Source of the DNA: GCA-2724215 sp015660315
GTDB lineage: Bacteria > Latescibacterota > UBA2968 > UBA8231
DNA: 64,000 nt
Assembly (NCBI GenBank): GCA_029941315.1
Contig: JAPYQE010000004.1
Location: 8,044 to 72,043, forward strand
Reading direction: 5' to 3'
Below, in pieces: positions 41,485 to 50,074 of this stretch. The position numbers and the translations under genes were made by a program. Within the stretch, counting starts at the first letter, position 1; each line of letters opens with the position of its first letter. The notes beneath the pieces are model-generated. The model made no database searches, was not told the origin of the DNA, and saw nothing but the letters and a program-made list of their open reading frames with translations.

Positions 41485-44298
41485 TTAGAAGCGGCGAGAT
41501 AATTTGTCCCGCGTGCGTCTGAACGCGGTTTCGATCGATACGATCAATTCTTCAGTACCCTCCAATGAACCATCACGGCCGAGCTGTTCGAGGTCGGCGC
41601 AGAGATCGGTGAGTGTCTGGGCGCCGAGGTTCAGGCTGCCGCCTTTGAGGGTATGCGCTTCCCGTTCCATCGTTTCGGTGTCTCCGGCGGCGGCGGCGGT
41701 GCGTATGGCGGAGACGCACGCCTGGCCGTCCTCGGCAAATTGCTCGATAAAATCATCCAGCGAAAAATACCCCCCTTCTTCGAGCTTTTTGAGCTCGTTG
41801 AGCGCCGTCTCGTCGAGAATGCAGTTCTCGTCGTTTAGTGTCCGCACGAAATCGTTAAGCGCGCCGGCCAGACGTTCGATTTCGGATTCCAGGTCATCCG
41901 CGGAGATATGGCCTTGCAAGTCCTTGGTCTGCGCGACGGCGGGCGCGGCGCCGAAGTTGATAATGGTTTCATGGAGATCATACGCCGCGCTGGCCAGGCC
42001 TTCCCGCATCTGCCCGAGTAGATGCGGGTAACTCTCGGAAGATAGTTCGAGCCGTTGGTGGAACAGCGCGGCCTTGTTCCCAAGGCGTTCTAGTGCTGTT
42101 TCATCTATCAGCGATAGGGCGTCCTCGGCCGGCTCATTTCCCCGCGTTAGCTTGTCGATCAGCCCCAGTAAGCGCTTCCGGCGGATGGGTTTGGAAGCGT
42201 AGTCGTCCATACCGGCTTTGAGGCAGCGCTCGTGGTCGCCTTTCATGGCGTTGGCGGTCAGGGCGATGATGGGCACGCGTCCACCTTCCCGAGCCTCGCG
42301 CTCGCGGATCGCGGCGGTGGCGGCGAAACCGTCCATTTCGGGCATCTGCACGTCCATCAGTACCACGTCGAAGTCGCCTGCCGCGAGTTTTTCCACGGCT
42401 TCTCGCCCGTTGCGGGCGATGACGAGCTGGTGGCCCGCTTCTCTCAGTATACCCACGGCGACTTTCTCATTGAGTGCATCATCTTCGGCCAACAGGATTC
42501 GGCGCGGCGGTCCGCCCTGACTCGTCTCGTCTTCGGCGGGTAAGCTGTCGGCGACGGGTTGGCCGCTGCTGAGGGCCAAGTGTATGGTAAAATAGAAAGT
42601 ACTGCCCTTGCTCGGGGTGCTCTCGACCCAGATCTCCCCGCCCATCAGAGCGACTAGTTGCGAGGATATCGCCAGGCCTAGGCCCGAGCCGCCGTAACGG
42701 CGGGTGGTTGAGGTGTCGGCTTGGGAGAAGGCGGCGAAAATGCGTTGTTGTTGTTCGCTGTCGAGCCCGATGCCGGTGTCGTGCACGGCGACGCGCAGCT
42801 CGACGCGCTCCTTGTTCTGTTGGCTCGTGACGCGGATGTCGATACCGCCCTCTTCGGTGAATTTCAGGGCGTTGCCGACCAGGTTGATAACGATCTGGCG
42901 CAAGCGCAACGCATCGCCTTGCAATACATCGGGGACTGCCTCGTCGACTTTAAGCGTCAGGGCCAGGTGTTTTTCGCTGGCTCTGGGCCCGAAGATCTTG
43001 ACGGTATCCCCGAGGGTGCGTCGCAGGGCGAAGTCCTTTATTTCGAGGGTGAGTTTATCGGCCTCAATACGGGACAGGTCGAGAATGCTGTCGATGAGCG
43101 CAAGCAGCGTATTGGCCGAAACGTGCACCACATCGAGGTGGTCCTGTTGCTTGGCGTCGAGTGAGGTCCGAGACAACAGATTGGTCATGCCGAGGATGGC
43201 GTTCATCGGCGTGCGGATTTCATGGCTCATATTGGCCAGGAAATCGCTTTTCGACTGGTTAGCGATCTCGGCTGCCTCTTTAGCCCGTTGCAGCTCTTCC
43301 GCGCTGTGGTGCCGGTCGACGATGTCCCAGAAGCGCTGGAACCCCTGGGAAAACACTTGGGCGAAACGCGTCGCGATATCGATATCGCGTTGGGAGAAGG
43401 TCTCGGTGCGTCCGCGCTCGATGGCCAACGTGCCCTGCGAGAAGGGTATGTCGATGGCGTGGCCTCCGTCGGTCAGTTGTCGGCTGTGGGTTTGCCCGTT
43501 TTTCCAGGTCTGGATCACCCAAGGTCGTTCTAAGGGACCGTCGCTGGCCGGCGAAACCGGCGACACGAGCCGGGTTATGGCGGTCAAGGGATCTGCAGCC
43601 GAGGGGGCGATGGTGAGAAAGTCGCTGCCATACTCGTTGACGATGTGGATCGCGGTCGTATTCGGTTTTACTCCGAGTTCTTCTAGCTGCTCGTGGATCT
43701 CACGGACCACCCGTACCAGGTCCTCGGGCTGGTCCATGCCGGCGATCTGCAGACGGATGGCGGCTTCGGCTTCTTCGAAGTGGTATTCCCAGCGCAGTTT
43801 CTGCTCAGCCTCTTCGCGTTCGGTTACTTCGAGCTGCAGTGATTCGTTGGCCCGGCTCAATTCGGCGGTGCGTTCGGCGACGCGTATTTCGAGGTTGGCG
43901 TTGGCCCTTTCGAGCTCTTCCTCGATCCGGCGTTTGTAGAGCGATATTTCTATCGAGGTCTGTAGCTCGCGGTCCTTGAAGGGCTTGAGCAGATACGCGA
44001 AAGGCTCGGTGGCCTTGGCCCTTTCGAGCGTGGCGTTGTCGGAAAAGGCCGAGAGAAAGATTACCGGGATGCGCAGCTTGTCGCGGATGTAGCCGGCGGC
44101 CTCGACCCCGTCCATATTCCCAGCGAGTTGGATGTCCATAAGCACCAAGTCAGGGGCTACACTGCCGGCCTTCGCGATGGCGTCTTCGCCCGTCGCCACG
44201 TGCAGGGGCACCTCGTAGCCCATTTTCTCGAGCTTGTCGATGATGTTAATGGCGATGATCTGCACGTCTTCGACGACCATAATCCGGGTTTTGCTCAC
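41485..44298 (-). CDS. Hybrid histidine kinase: REC, GAF-like sensor, HisKA, HATPase, REC, Hpt
   Basis: A 937-residue soluble protein. A receiver (1-125, VLMDIQLAG as Asp site) opens it, then a coiled coil (NANLEIRVAERTAEL), then a GAF-like module (about 170-340). HisKA has His359 in SHEIRTPMNAI; the HATPase domain shows NLVGNALKFT, DTGIGL and GGSGLGLAI; a second receiver has VVLMDVQMPEMDG near 655; the C-terminal Hpt has His882 in AHTLKGGS. A segment at about 735-830 resembles another Hpt but lacks the His. So it can run a whole phosphorelay in one chain with no membrane part. It starts at GTG overlapping the stop of the broken kinase upstream (GTGA), so it is translationally coupled to that pseudogene. 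Confidence 0.9.
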   Translation of the reverse strand: MSKTRIMVVEDVQIIAINIIDKLEKMGYEVPLHVATGEDAIAKAGSVAPDLVLMDIQLAGNMDGVEAAGYIRDKLRIPVIFLSAFSDNATLERAKATEPFAYLLKPFKDRELQTSIEISLYKRRIEEELERANANLEIRVAERTAELSRANESLQLEVTEREEAEQKLRWEYHFEEAEAAIRLQIAGMDQPEDLVRVVREIHEQLEELGVKPNTTAIHIVNEYGSDFLTIAPSAADPLTAITRLVSPVSPASDGPLERPWVIQTWKNGQTHSRQLTDGGHAIDIPFSQGTLAIERGRTETFSQRDIDIATRFAQVFSQGFQRFWDIVDRHHSAEELQRAKEAAEIANQSKSDFLANMSHEIRTPMNAILGMTNLLSRTSLDAKQQDHLDVVHVSANTLLALIDSILDLSRIEADKLTLEIKDFALRRTLGDTVKIFGPRASEKHLALTLKVDEAVPDVLQGDALRLRQIVINLVGNALKFTEEGGIDIRVTSQQNKERVELRVAVHDTGIGLDSEQQQRIFAAFSQADTSTTRRYGGSGLGLAISSQLVALMGGEIWVESTPSKGSTFYFTIHLALSSGQPVADSLPAEDETSQGGPPRRILLAEDDALNEKVAVGILREAGHQLVIARNGREAVEKLAAGDFDVVLMDVQMPEMDGFAATAAIREREAREGGRVPIIALTANAMKGDHERCLKAGMDDYASKPIRRKRLLGLIDKLTRGNEPAEDALSLIDETALERLGNKAALFHQRLELSSESYPHLLGQMREGLASAAYDLHETIINFGAAPAVAQTKDLQGHISADDLESEIERLAGALNDFVRTLNDENCILDETALNELKKLEEGGYFSLDDFIEQFAEDGQACVSAIRTAAAAGDTETMEREAHTLKGGSLNLGAQTLTDLCADLEQLGRDGSLEGTEELIVSIETAFRRTRDKLSRRF

Positions 44299-45463
44299 GA
44301 CGCGGTCTCCTCAGGTATGGCAGTGGTCCAGGAAGTCAGTTGTGATATAACCCTTTCCAGCTCTCGCGCTAATCGGTCGGTAACGGTAGCGGCTTTGTCC
44401 AACTTCCGTTGCTTGCCGAGGCTTTCCAGTTCGTCGGCCAACGCCAGGTCGAGGCCGAGTGTGCCCAGCGGGCTTTTGATCGTGTGGGCACACCGCGCGA
44501 GGGCCACACGATCGGCGGCTTTGAGGTCGTTGCGCCGTTGGGCCAGATAACTGGGACCGTCTTGCANNNNNNNNNNNNNNNNNNNNNNNNNNNNNNNNNN
44601 NNNNNNNNNNNNNNNNNNNNNNNNNNNNNNNNNNNNNNNNNNNNNNNNNNNNNNNNNNNNNNNNNNCGAAGAGTTCGTCGGCGACGATGGGTTTGGCGAG
44701 ATAGTTGTCCATACCGGCGTCGAGGCAGCGTTGGTGGTCCCTTCTATCACATGCGCCGTTAGCCCGATGACATGGATCCGGGTGTTTGTCGCCTGCTCGC
44801 GCTCGCGGCGGGTGGCTTCGATACCGTCCATTTCGGGCATCAGTACGTCCATCAACACCGTGTCGAAATCCCGTTATTCAAGTAGATCCAGCACCTTCTG
44901 GCCATTGGTGGTGATGGTCGCCGTGTGCCCTTGTTTTTCCAACAGGCCGACGGCGAGGTTCTCGTTATCCTCTACTAAGTATATGGAGAGGGGGGGGGTC
45001 GCGCTTGATCTGCGCGATGTTGGGTCGGTCCGCCGCCGTGCCGAGGCGTCGAAGATCTGGTCGGGTTCGAGCGTAGGCGGTCGCGGTGCGGCCGATATCC
45101 TGGAGCCCCTGTAGCATGCTGTCGGGTCGCGGTAGGGCCCCACGGTATTCTCCCCCAGAAGTGCGACCCGTCCTTGCGGCGGACGTGGACTTCGTATTGT
45201 TCGGATACGCCTTGGCCGCGCATTTCGTTGCGCTTTTGCAGGTCGGGCCAATGTTCGGGGTCGAGGAAGGGCTCATAAGCCTTTTGCCCTATCATCTGCT
45301 CCCGGCTGTCGCCTGTGAGCTCGGCAATGTGGTTGTTGGCGTGTAGGATCCGGTCGTCGAGGTCAGGGACGAGCAGGTCTTCGGTAAAGTTCTCTACTGC
45401 GCGGCGGAAAAGTGTTGCCGATGCGCGCCAATTGCTTAGCCGCCCTCTGTCGCGGGCGGCCCG
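44295..45463 (-). pseudogene. Broken hybrid histidine kinase lacking the kinase core (PAS, REC, Hpt)
   Basis: Reading the minus strand from about 45460: a PAS domain (LFRRAVENFTEDLLV ... AELTGDSREQMIG ... YEVHVRRKDGSHFWG), a frameshift near 45150, then directly a receiver (SIYLVEDNENLAVGLLEKQG) with no HisKA or HATPase between. The receiver is cut by an in-frame TAA at 44876-44874, continues DFDTVLMDVLMPEMDG, and shifts frame again after HVIEG (the matching text RCLDAGMDNYLAKP is in another frame). A 100-N gap hides the join to the Hpt end (AHTIKSPLGTLGLDLA). One stop, at least two shifts and a missing core make it dead. It is the middle gene of a three-kinase row. Confidence 0.8.
44567..44666. 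other. Assembly gap (100 N)
   Basis: Exactly 100 N, the usual placeholder for a gap of unknown size between contigs. It lies inside the broken kinase between receiver and Hpt, so sequence similar to the neighbouring kinases may have collapsed here. Confidence 0.98.
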
Positions 45464-45464
45464 G

Positions 45465-48400
45465 CTAATTCGGCGAGTAAGGCTTCGCCGCCATCGCAGC
45501 GCTCGAAGCGGCCGCGAGGGCCAGGTCGAGCGCTTGCTGTCTGATGGGTTTGGTGACATAGTCGTCCATGCCGGCGTCGAGACAGCGTTGGCGATCGCCT
45601 TCCATCGCGTGCGCCGTCAGGCCGATTATGTGCAACCGCTGGCCGGTTCCTTGTTCCCGAAGTCGCAATTCGCGCGTTGTTTCGAGGCCGTTTTTGCCCG
45701 GCATCTGCAGATCCATCAATACCGTGTCAAAGACAATTTCCCTCGTCAGATCCAATGCTTCCTGGCCATCGTTGGCGACGGTAACGGAATGGCCCCGTCT
45801 CTTCAGCAGGCCGCTGGCGACCTTCTGGTTAAATAGATTGTCTTCGACGATGAGGATTTGCAGTTTCGCCCCGGGCTTATGGGGCGAGAGCGATTCGCTT
45901 TCCGCGAAGCTTTGGTCTTTAGGCTCTGGCCGGGTCTGGAGCGGAAACGGAGCGGTGAAGGTGAAGGTGCTGCCCGCGCCCTCCTCGCTTTCGACCTCAA
46001 TCCGACCGCCCATCATCTCGGCGATTTGGGCGCAGATCGAAAGTCCTAGCCCCGTGCCGCCGTAGCGGCGGGTCGTCGAGGCGTCGATTTGTGTGAAGGA
46101 CTCGAAGATGCATTCGCGCTTGTCCGCCGGGATGCCGATGCCGGTGTCGCGCACCTCGAATCGCAGGGTGGTCTGGCCCGGATCTAGTTCCTGGCGATGG
46201 ACGCTGACGGTGATTGCGCCCTGCTCGGTGAATTTGAGGGCGTTGGAAAGCAGGTTGAGCAGAACCTGTTGGAGCCGTAACGCGTCGCCGAGCAACGCGT
46301 CGGCCACGTTCTCGTCGATCCGGCAGGTCAGTTCGATATTTTTTTCGCGGGCGCGCAGGGCCAAGGTTTTGACGCTACTTTCGACAGTTTGGCGCAGGCC
46401 GAAGGCGATGTTTTCGAGCTCGAGTTGTCCGGCTTCGATCTTGGATAAATCGAGGATGTCGTTGATGAGTTGCAATAGCGAATAGGCCGAAGTTTTGACG
46501 AGATCAAGGTATTCGCGCTGGCCGTCGTCGAGGGTGGTTTCGAGGGTGAGTTCGGTCATGCCGATGACCGCGTTCATCGGGGTGCGGATCTCGTGGCTTA
46601 TATTGGCCAAAAACTGGCTTTTGGCGTTGTTGGCCCCCTCGGCGGCAGACAACGCCTCTTTGAGGTCGTCTTCGGTCTGCCGGCGCACCTTGATTTCGCG
46701 TTCTAGTTCGAGATAGTGCTGTTCGCGGGTAGTGATGTCGCTGTTGCGGTTGAAAGCTTCTTCGAGCACGGCGGCCAGTTCCTGCAACGATACAATATCG
46801 CGTTCAGAATAGGCGTCGGGCAGGTGGCTGTTAATCGCGAAAGTGCCCTGCGCGAAGGGCATGTCGATGACCGAACGGATTGCTCCGCCGAAGGTTTTAT
46901 GTAACTTTGCCAGCTCATCGGCGCCGTCTTCGACCGCCAGGTCGCGGCGGTAAAAAGGGCGCCGTTCGCGCCAGGCCTTTGCAAAGACTTCGACGGACTC
47001 CATGGTTTCGGCGCCTTTCAACTGCTTGAACTGCTGGCCCGAGCTGTCGATGGCGTAGGGCATGAAAACCAGAGGATCACTCGTGGGCTCGACGATATTG
47101 ATACCACAATTGTCGAAGGAGATATTGATGGCGACCAGCCCTTCGCGCAGGGCGCGCAGGACCTGCGCGATATCGCCTGTGTTCTCCATCGCCCAGATCT
47201 GTTCGCGCATGCGGTGCAGGACGGCCTGTTCGCGCTCGTCGCGCATGCGGTCCGACAGGTCGCGGACGACGCTGGTATAGAGGCGGCGGCCGTTGGCGGT
47301 GAACTCGCCGACGGACAGTTCCATTGGAAAGGTTGTGCCGTCTTTGCGTTGACCTTGGACCATAGTGCCCTGGCCGATGAGACCCTGTCGCAACGCCCTG
47401 GTGAGGAACTTGGCGATGTACTCGTCGGGTTTGTCGCGGTGGGGCTCAGTCATCAGCAAGCGGATGCTCTGGCCGACTATTTCTGATGTGGAGTAGCCGA
47501 AGATATGCTCGGCGGTGGGGTTGAAGAGCTCGAAAAATCCGTGTTCGTCGATGATGGCGAAGCCGTCGACCATGTTCTGTACCGCGGCTTGGAAGCGCTG
47601 CTCGGTTTCTTGAGTTTCGGTGATGTCATTGGCGACCCCGAAGACTTTCCAGTGTGTGTCGTCAAGACGCTCGATATGCGTGTTCTCTAGCAGGTAGTGT
47701 ATCTTGCCGTCGCGGTCGAGGCTGCGGGTGCGAATATTGTAACCCGTCTTGCCAGTATTTAGCGCGATGCGGCTGATGTTGTTGCCATGCAGGCGGTCCT
47801 CAATTGGTCTGGAGAGAAACCAGGCTGTGGCGTAGCTCTGGTCGCGTGCGATGTCAAGGGGCAGGACGCGCTGGGCGGCTTCTTCGTTTAAGATCCGGGT
47901 CTGCCAATCGAAATTGTCTTCTTCAATTTTCCAGACAGAGGCCTCCCAGGCCAGGGAGTGGGTCTGGTCGAAAATGTTCTGGGATTGATACTGCAGGGTT
48001 TGATGCGAAGCTATTTCTACCAGCCGGCGGCAGCCATCGTTGAGTAAGTGGGCTATGCGCTGCAATGGGACGATATCTTCTTTATTGAAGGCGTTGATTG
48101 TCGAGCTGTTGATGGCCAGGGTACCGATTTCGAAGGGCACGTCGATCAGCGAGATATTGTAGGGCAAGAGAGACAACTTGGTGTCGGGTTGATACAGGGC
48201 CTGCCCCGATTTCCAGGTCTCGATGACCCAGGGATAATCCACCGCGTTGTTCGAATCCCGGGGCCAAGAGCGGTCTATCAGGCGCTCAAAGGCGATATTC
48301 TGTTGTTGGGGATAGATGGATACGAAATCGGTGCCCGCCTCGTTGACGATTTGGATCGAGGCAGAGTCGTGCTCGATGCCGAGTTGCTGCAATACGCGGC

Positions 48401-48689
48401 GAATTTCTCGCAGTACGTCGTTGAGGTCCTGTGGACTGCGCATTTGCACGATCTGTTGGCGGACGGTGTTTTCAGCCTCGCGCAGCTCGTATTTGCGTTG
48501 CAGCAAGTGACGGGCGAGGGCATCTTGGCGGAAGAGCCCGATGAGCGCTATGGCGCTGCTTCCCAGGAGAAGTACAGAGGCGATATGCCCGATGGGCGGG
48601 GGGGCTAGGGGTATACCGTCCCGCAGCATAATGCTGCCGGCGCAAAGGCCGATGACGGCAATGAGATAAGAAAGGGTCCTGCGATTCAT
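45465..48689 (-). CDS. Membrane hybrid histidine kinase: 2 TM, two GAF-like and two PAS modules, HisKA, HATPase, REC
   Basis: About 1074 residues from ATG 48689; a TTG at 48722 would add 11. Two membrane segments (about 5-22 and 34-52) lead into a GAF-like module (about 80-240), two PAS domains (about 255-365 and 370-490, FAIIDEHGFFELFNPTAEHIFGYS), a second GAF-like module (about 495-655), HisKA with His699 (SHEIRTPMNAVIGM), HATPase (NLLSNALKFT, DTGIGIP, GGTGLGLSI) and a receiver with Asp993 (VLMDLQMPGKNG). It has no Hpt, unlike its neighbours, so phosphate must leave to another protein. Three tandem repeats carrying TATAAT-like boxes lie upstream on the same strand. Confidence 0.9.
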   Translation of the reverse strand: MNRRTLSYLIAVIGLCAGSIMLRDGIPLAPPPIGHIASVLLLGSSAIALIGLFRQDALARHLLQRKYELREAENTVRQQIVQMRSPQDLNDVLREIRRVLQQLGIEHDSASIQIVNEAGTDFVSIYPQQQNIAFERLIDRSWPRDSNNAVDYPWVIETWKSGQALYQPDTKLSLLPYNISLIDVPFEIGTLAINSSTINAFNKEDIVPLQRIAHLLNDGCRRLVEIASHQTLQYQSQNIFDQTHSLAWEASVWKIEEDNFDWQTRILNEEAAQRVLPLDIARDQSYATAWFLSRPIEDRLHGNNISRIALNTGKTGYNIRTRSLDRDGKIHYLLENTHIERLDDTHWKVFGVANDITETQETEQRFQAAVQNMVDGFAIIDEHGFFELFNPTAEHIFGYSTSEIVGQSIRLLMTEPHRDKPDEYIAKFLTRALRQGLIGQGTMVQGQRKDGTTFPMELSVGEFTANGRRLYTSVVRDLSDRMRDEREQAVLHRMREQIWAMENTGDIAQVLRALREGLVAINISFDNCGINIVEPTSDPLVFMPYAIDSSGQQFKQLKGAETMESVEVFAKAWRERRPFYRRDLAVEDGADELAKLHKTFGGAIRSVIDMPFAQGTFAINSHLPDAYSERDIVSLQELAAVLEEAFNRNSDITTREQHYLELEREIKVRRQTEDDLKEALSAAEGANNAKSQFLANISHEIRTPMNAVIGMTELTLETTLDDGQREYLDLVKTSAYSLLQLINDILDLSKIEAGQLELENIAFGLRQTVESSVKTLALRAREKNIELTCRIDENVADALLGDALRLQQVLLNLLSNALKFTEQGAITVSVHRQELDPGQTTLRFEVRDTGIGIPADKRECIFESFTQIDASTTRRYGGTGLGLSICAQIAEMMGGRIEVESEEGAGSTFTFTAPFPLQTRPEPKDQSFAESESLSPHKPGAKLQILIVEDNLFNQKVASGLLKRRGHSVTVANDGQEALDLTREIVFDTVLMDLQMPGKNGLETTRELRLREQGTGQRLHIIGLTAHAMEGDRQRCLDAGMDDYVTKPIRQQALDLALAAASSAAMAAKPYSPN

Positions 48690-48763
48690 TAATTTTGTTG
48701 CCGTTATTTTAAGAGGATACAAAAACAGGGCTAATCTCGGGTGAAGCCCCTTACCTGTTTTAT

Positions 48764-48846
48764 GAATAGCAAAGATTGGGGCAGATTATAAGAATAGCAA
48801 AGATTGGGGGCAAATTATAAGAATAGCAAAGATTGGGGGCAAATTA
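48764..48846. repeat. Three tandem copies of a 28-29 base unit upstream of the membrane kinase
   Basis: Units start at 48764, 48792 and 48821; each begins GAATAGCAAAGATTGGGG and the first two end in ATTATAA, the third is incomplete. Read on the minus strand, TTGCCC, 17 bases, TATAAT is formed twice (one -10 at 48790-48785, another candidate at 48819-48814), pointing at the kinase. They could be repeated promoters or a repeated binding site. Confidence 0.85.
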
Positions 48847-49466
48847 GCGGGTGGGGGAGTCTTAGTGCGAAACGCGCGCGATAGCGGACAATGGCCGCGT
48901 CGATCTCGGTGTCGGGGGCAGGGTAGAATCGGGCCGGTTCCCACGGGTAGTCGTAGAGTGTATGCGGTTCGGGCAGTGGGCCGAGTTGTTCGAACAACCG
49001 CCGGTGGTTCGGTTGCCAGCCGATGTGTTCAGGGTGTGAAAATGGCCCAGGGCGCGCATATAGGCGACGAGGGCTTCGGCCGCCCTTTAGGGGTTTGTTG
49101 CCGGCGAGGATTTGCTCGAGGTCGTTGTCGTCCTCGCCGAGGTCCTCTATGACGATGAGTTCGGCCTCGCAGTCCCCGCCGTAGAAGGCGGAGAGGATCG
49201 GCGGATCGTGGGGAATCTGCGAGAACAGTTCTAACGCTGCCCCGTCGGCGAAAAAACCGTGGGTGATCTCGGAGAGCGTCGGGCTATCCGGGTAGTAAGG
49301 GGAAGGATTGTCATAGCTGATCTTTTGACGACGACGGTGGCCGGGGTCGCGGAGTTGCCCTGCATCCTACAGCGCAGCAGCAGGATGCGCTCGGCTCGTT
49401 TGGTGATGAAACGGTCGCTTTGGCGCTCGCTGGTGTCTGGTATTAGCCTCCGGTTTCGCATTGGAT
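48847..49466 (-). pseudogene. Decayed aminoglycoside-phosphotransferase-like kinase gene
   Basis: Minus-strand text needs three frames. First frame (49466-49310): RAERILLLRCRMQGN and TVVVKR, the ATP-binding Lys strand. Second (to about 49090): DNPSPYYPDSPTLSEITHGFFADGAALELFS and ELIVIEDLGEDDNDLEQIL, the typical hinge segment of the phosphotransferase (APH) family. Third pieces: EALVAYMRALGHFHTLN, then a shift to LFEQLGPLPEPHTLYDYPWEPARF. The catalytic loop HxDxxxxN never appears, since the gene stops about halfway. So it is truncated as well as shifted. It lies between the kinase repeats and the hibernation factor. Confidence 0.6.
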
Positions 49467-49625
49467 TCGCGGTAGATCCGTGTTGAGAAAAGAGCAAAGA
49501 CTCTACCGTGTCAAGGAGGGGGCGGATTCGCCTCAGTTGACCTTAGCATTGCCCTAGTATTGTTTTAAGAGTAGGAGATCACACTTAGCGAATCGAAGAT
49601 TCTCTCGATGTGAAAGGAGCAGGCG

Positions 49626-49916
49626 ATGCAGCCCAGAATCAGCGCGCGCCACGGCAAGATTACTGAAGGCACGAAAGAACATATCGCGCAATCCTGTCGC
49701 AAACTCGAACACTATTTCGACGGTATCCTAGCCTGCGAGGTCGTTCTCGACAAGGAAAAACACGGTGACAAAGTCGAGATCATCGTTAAAGTACCGCAAC
49801 ACACCTTTACCGCGTCGGCGTCGGCGGACAACCTCTACAAAGCGCTTGCCGATGCCGAGGCCAAGGTCGAAGTGCAATTAAAGAAACACCACGATAAAAT
49901 CGTGTCGCACCACTGA
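49626..49916 (+). CDS. hpf: Ribosome hibernation-promoting factor (short HPF/RaiA type)
   Basis: A 96-residue protein of the HPF/RaiA family that binds the decoding region of the 30S subunit and silences ribosomes in slow growth. RISARHGKITEGTKEHIAQSCRKLEHYF is the usual first helix, CEVVLDKEKHGDKVEIIVKVPQHTFTASAS the sheet with the acidic loop, and DNLYKALADAEAKVEVQLKKHHDK the final helix. There is no C-terminal dimerisation domain, so it is the short form. ATG 49626 has an AAAGGAGCAGG ribosome site. It is transcribed alone. Confidence 0.92.
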   Translation: MQPRISARHGKITEGTKEHIAQSCRKLEHYFDGILACEVVLDKEKHGDKVEIIVKVPQHTFTASASADNLYKALADAEAKVEVQLKKHHDKIVSHH

Positions 49917-49980
49917 AGTTTATATGAGTGGGTAGAAACCCCAGGTATTTAAAAGATGGCCCGGTTTTTCTGCGGCTTTG

Positions 49981-50024
49981 CAATGGTCGGTGCCATTGTC
50001 AACGATCTCGGCTCGCTATATATT
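49981..50024 (+). promoter_or_regulatory. Promoter of the pnt operon with overlapping inverted repeat
   Basis: TTGTCA (49996-50001), 17 bases, TATATT (50019-50024). The inverted repeat CAATGG-TCGGTG-CCATTG (49981-49998) overlaps the -35 box and could be an operator. Confidence 0.6.
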
Positions 50025-50074
50025 TGAATAAAGGTCTTTATGCTAATTCACCCCATTACAGCCCATGTTGAGTT

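Noticed and set aside
44567..44666. A real 34-residue unknown segment in the kinase remnant
   Set aside because: The run is 100 N, a scaffold gap; nothing can be said about its content or true length.
48245..48275. tRNA-like TTCGAATCC
   Set aside because: A T-loop-like word inside a kinase coding sequence; no acceptor or anticodon stem around it.
48764..48846. CRISPR array
   Set aside because: The repeats are directly adjacent with no spacers, and no cas gene is near.
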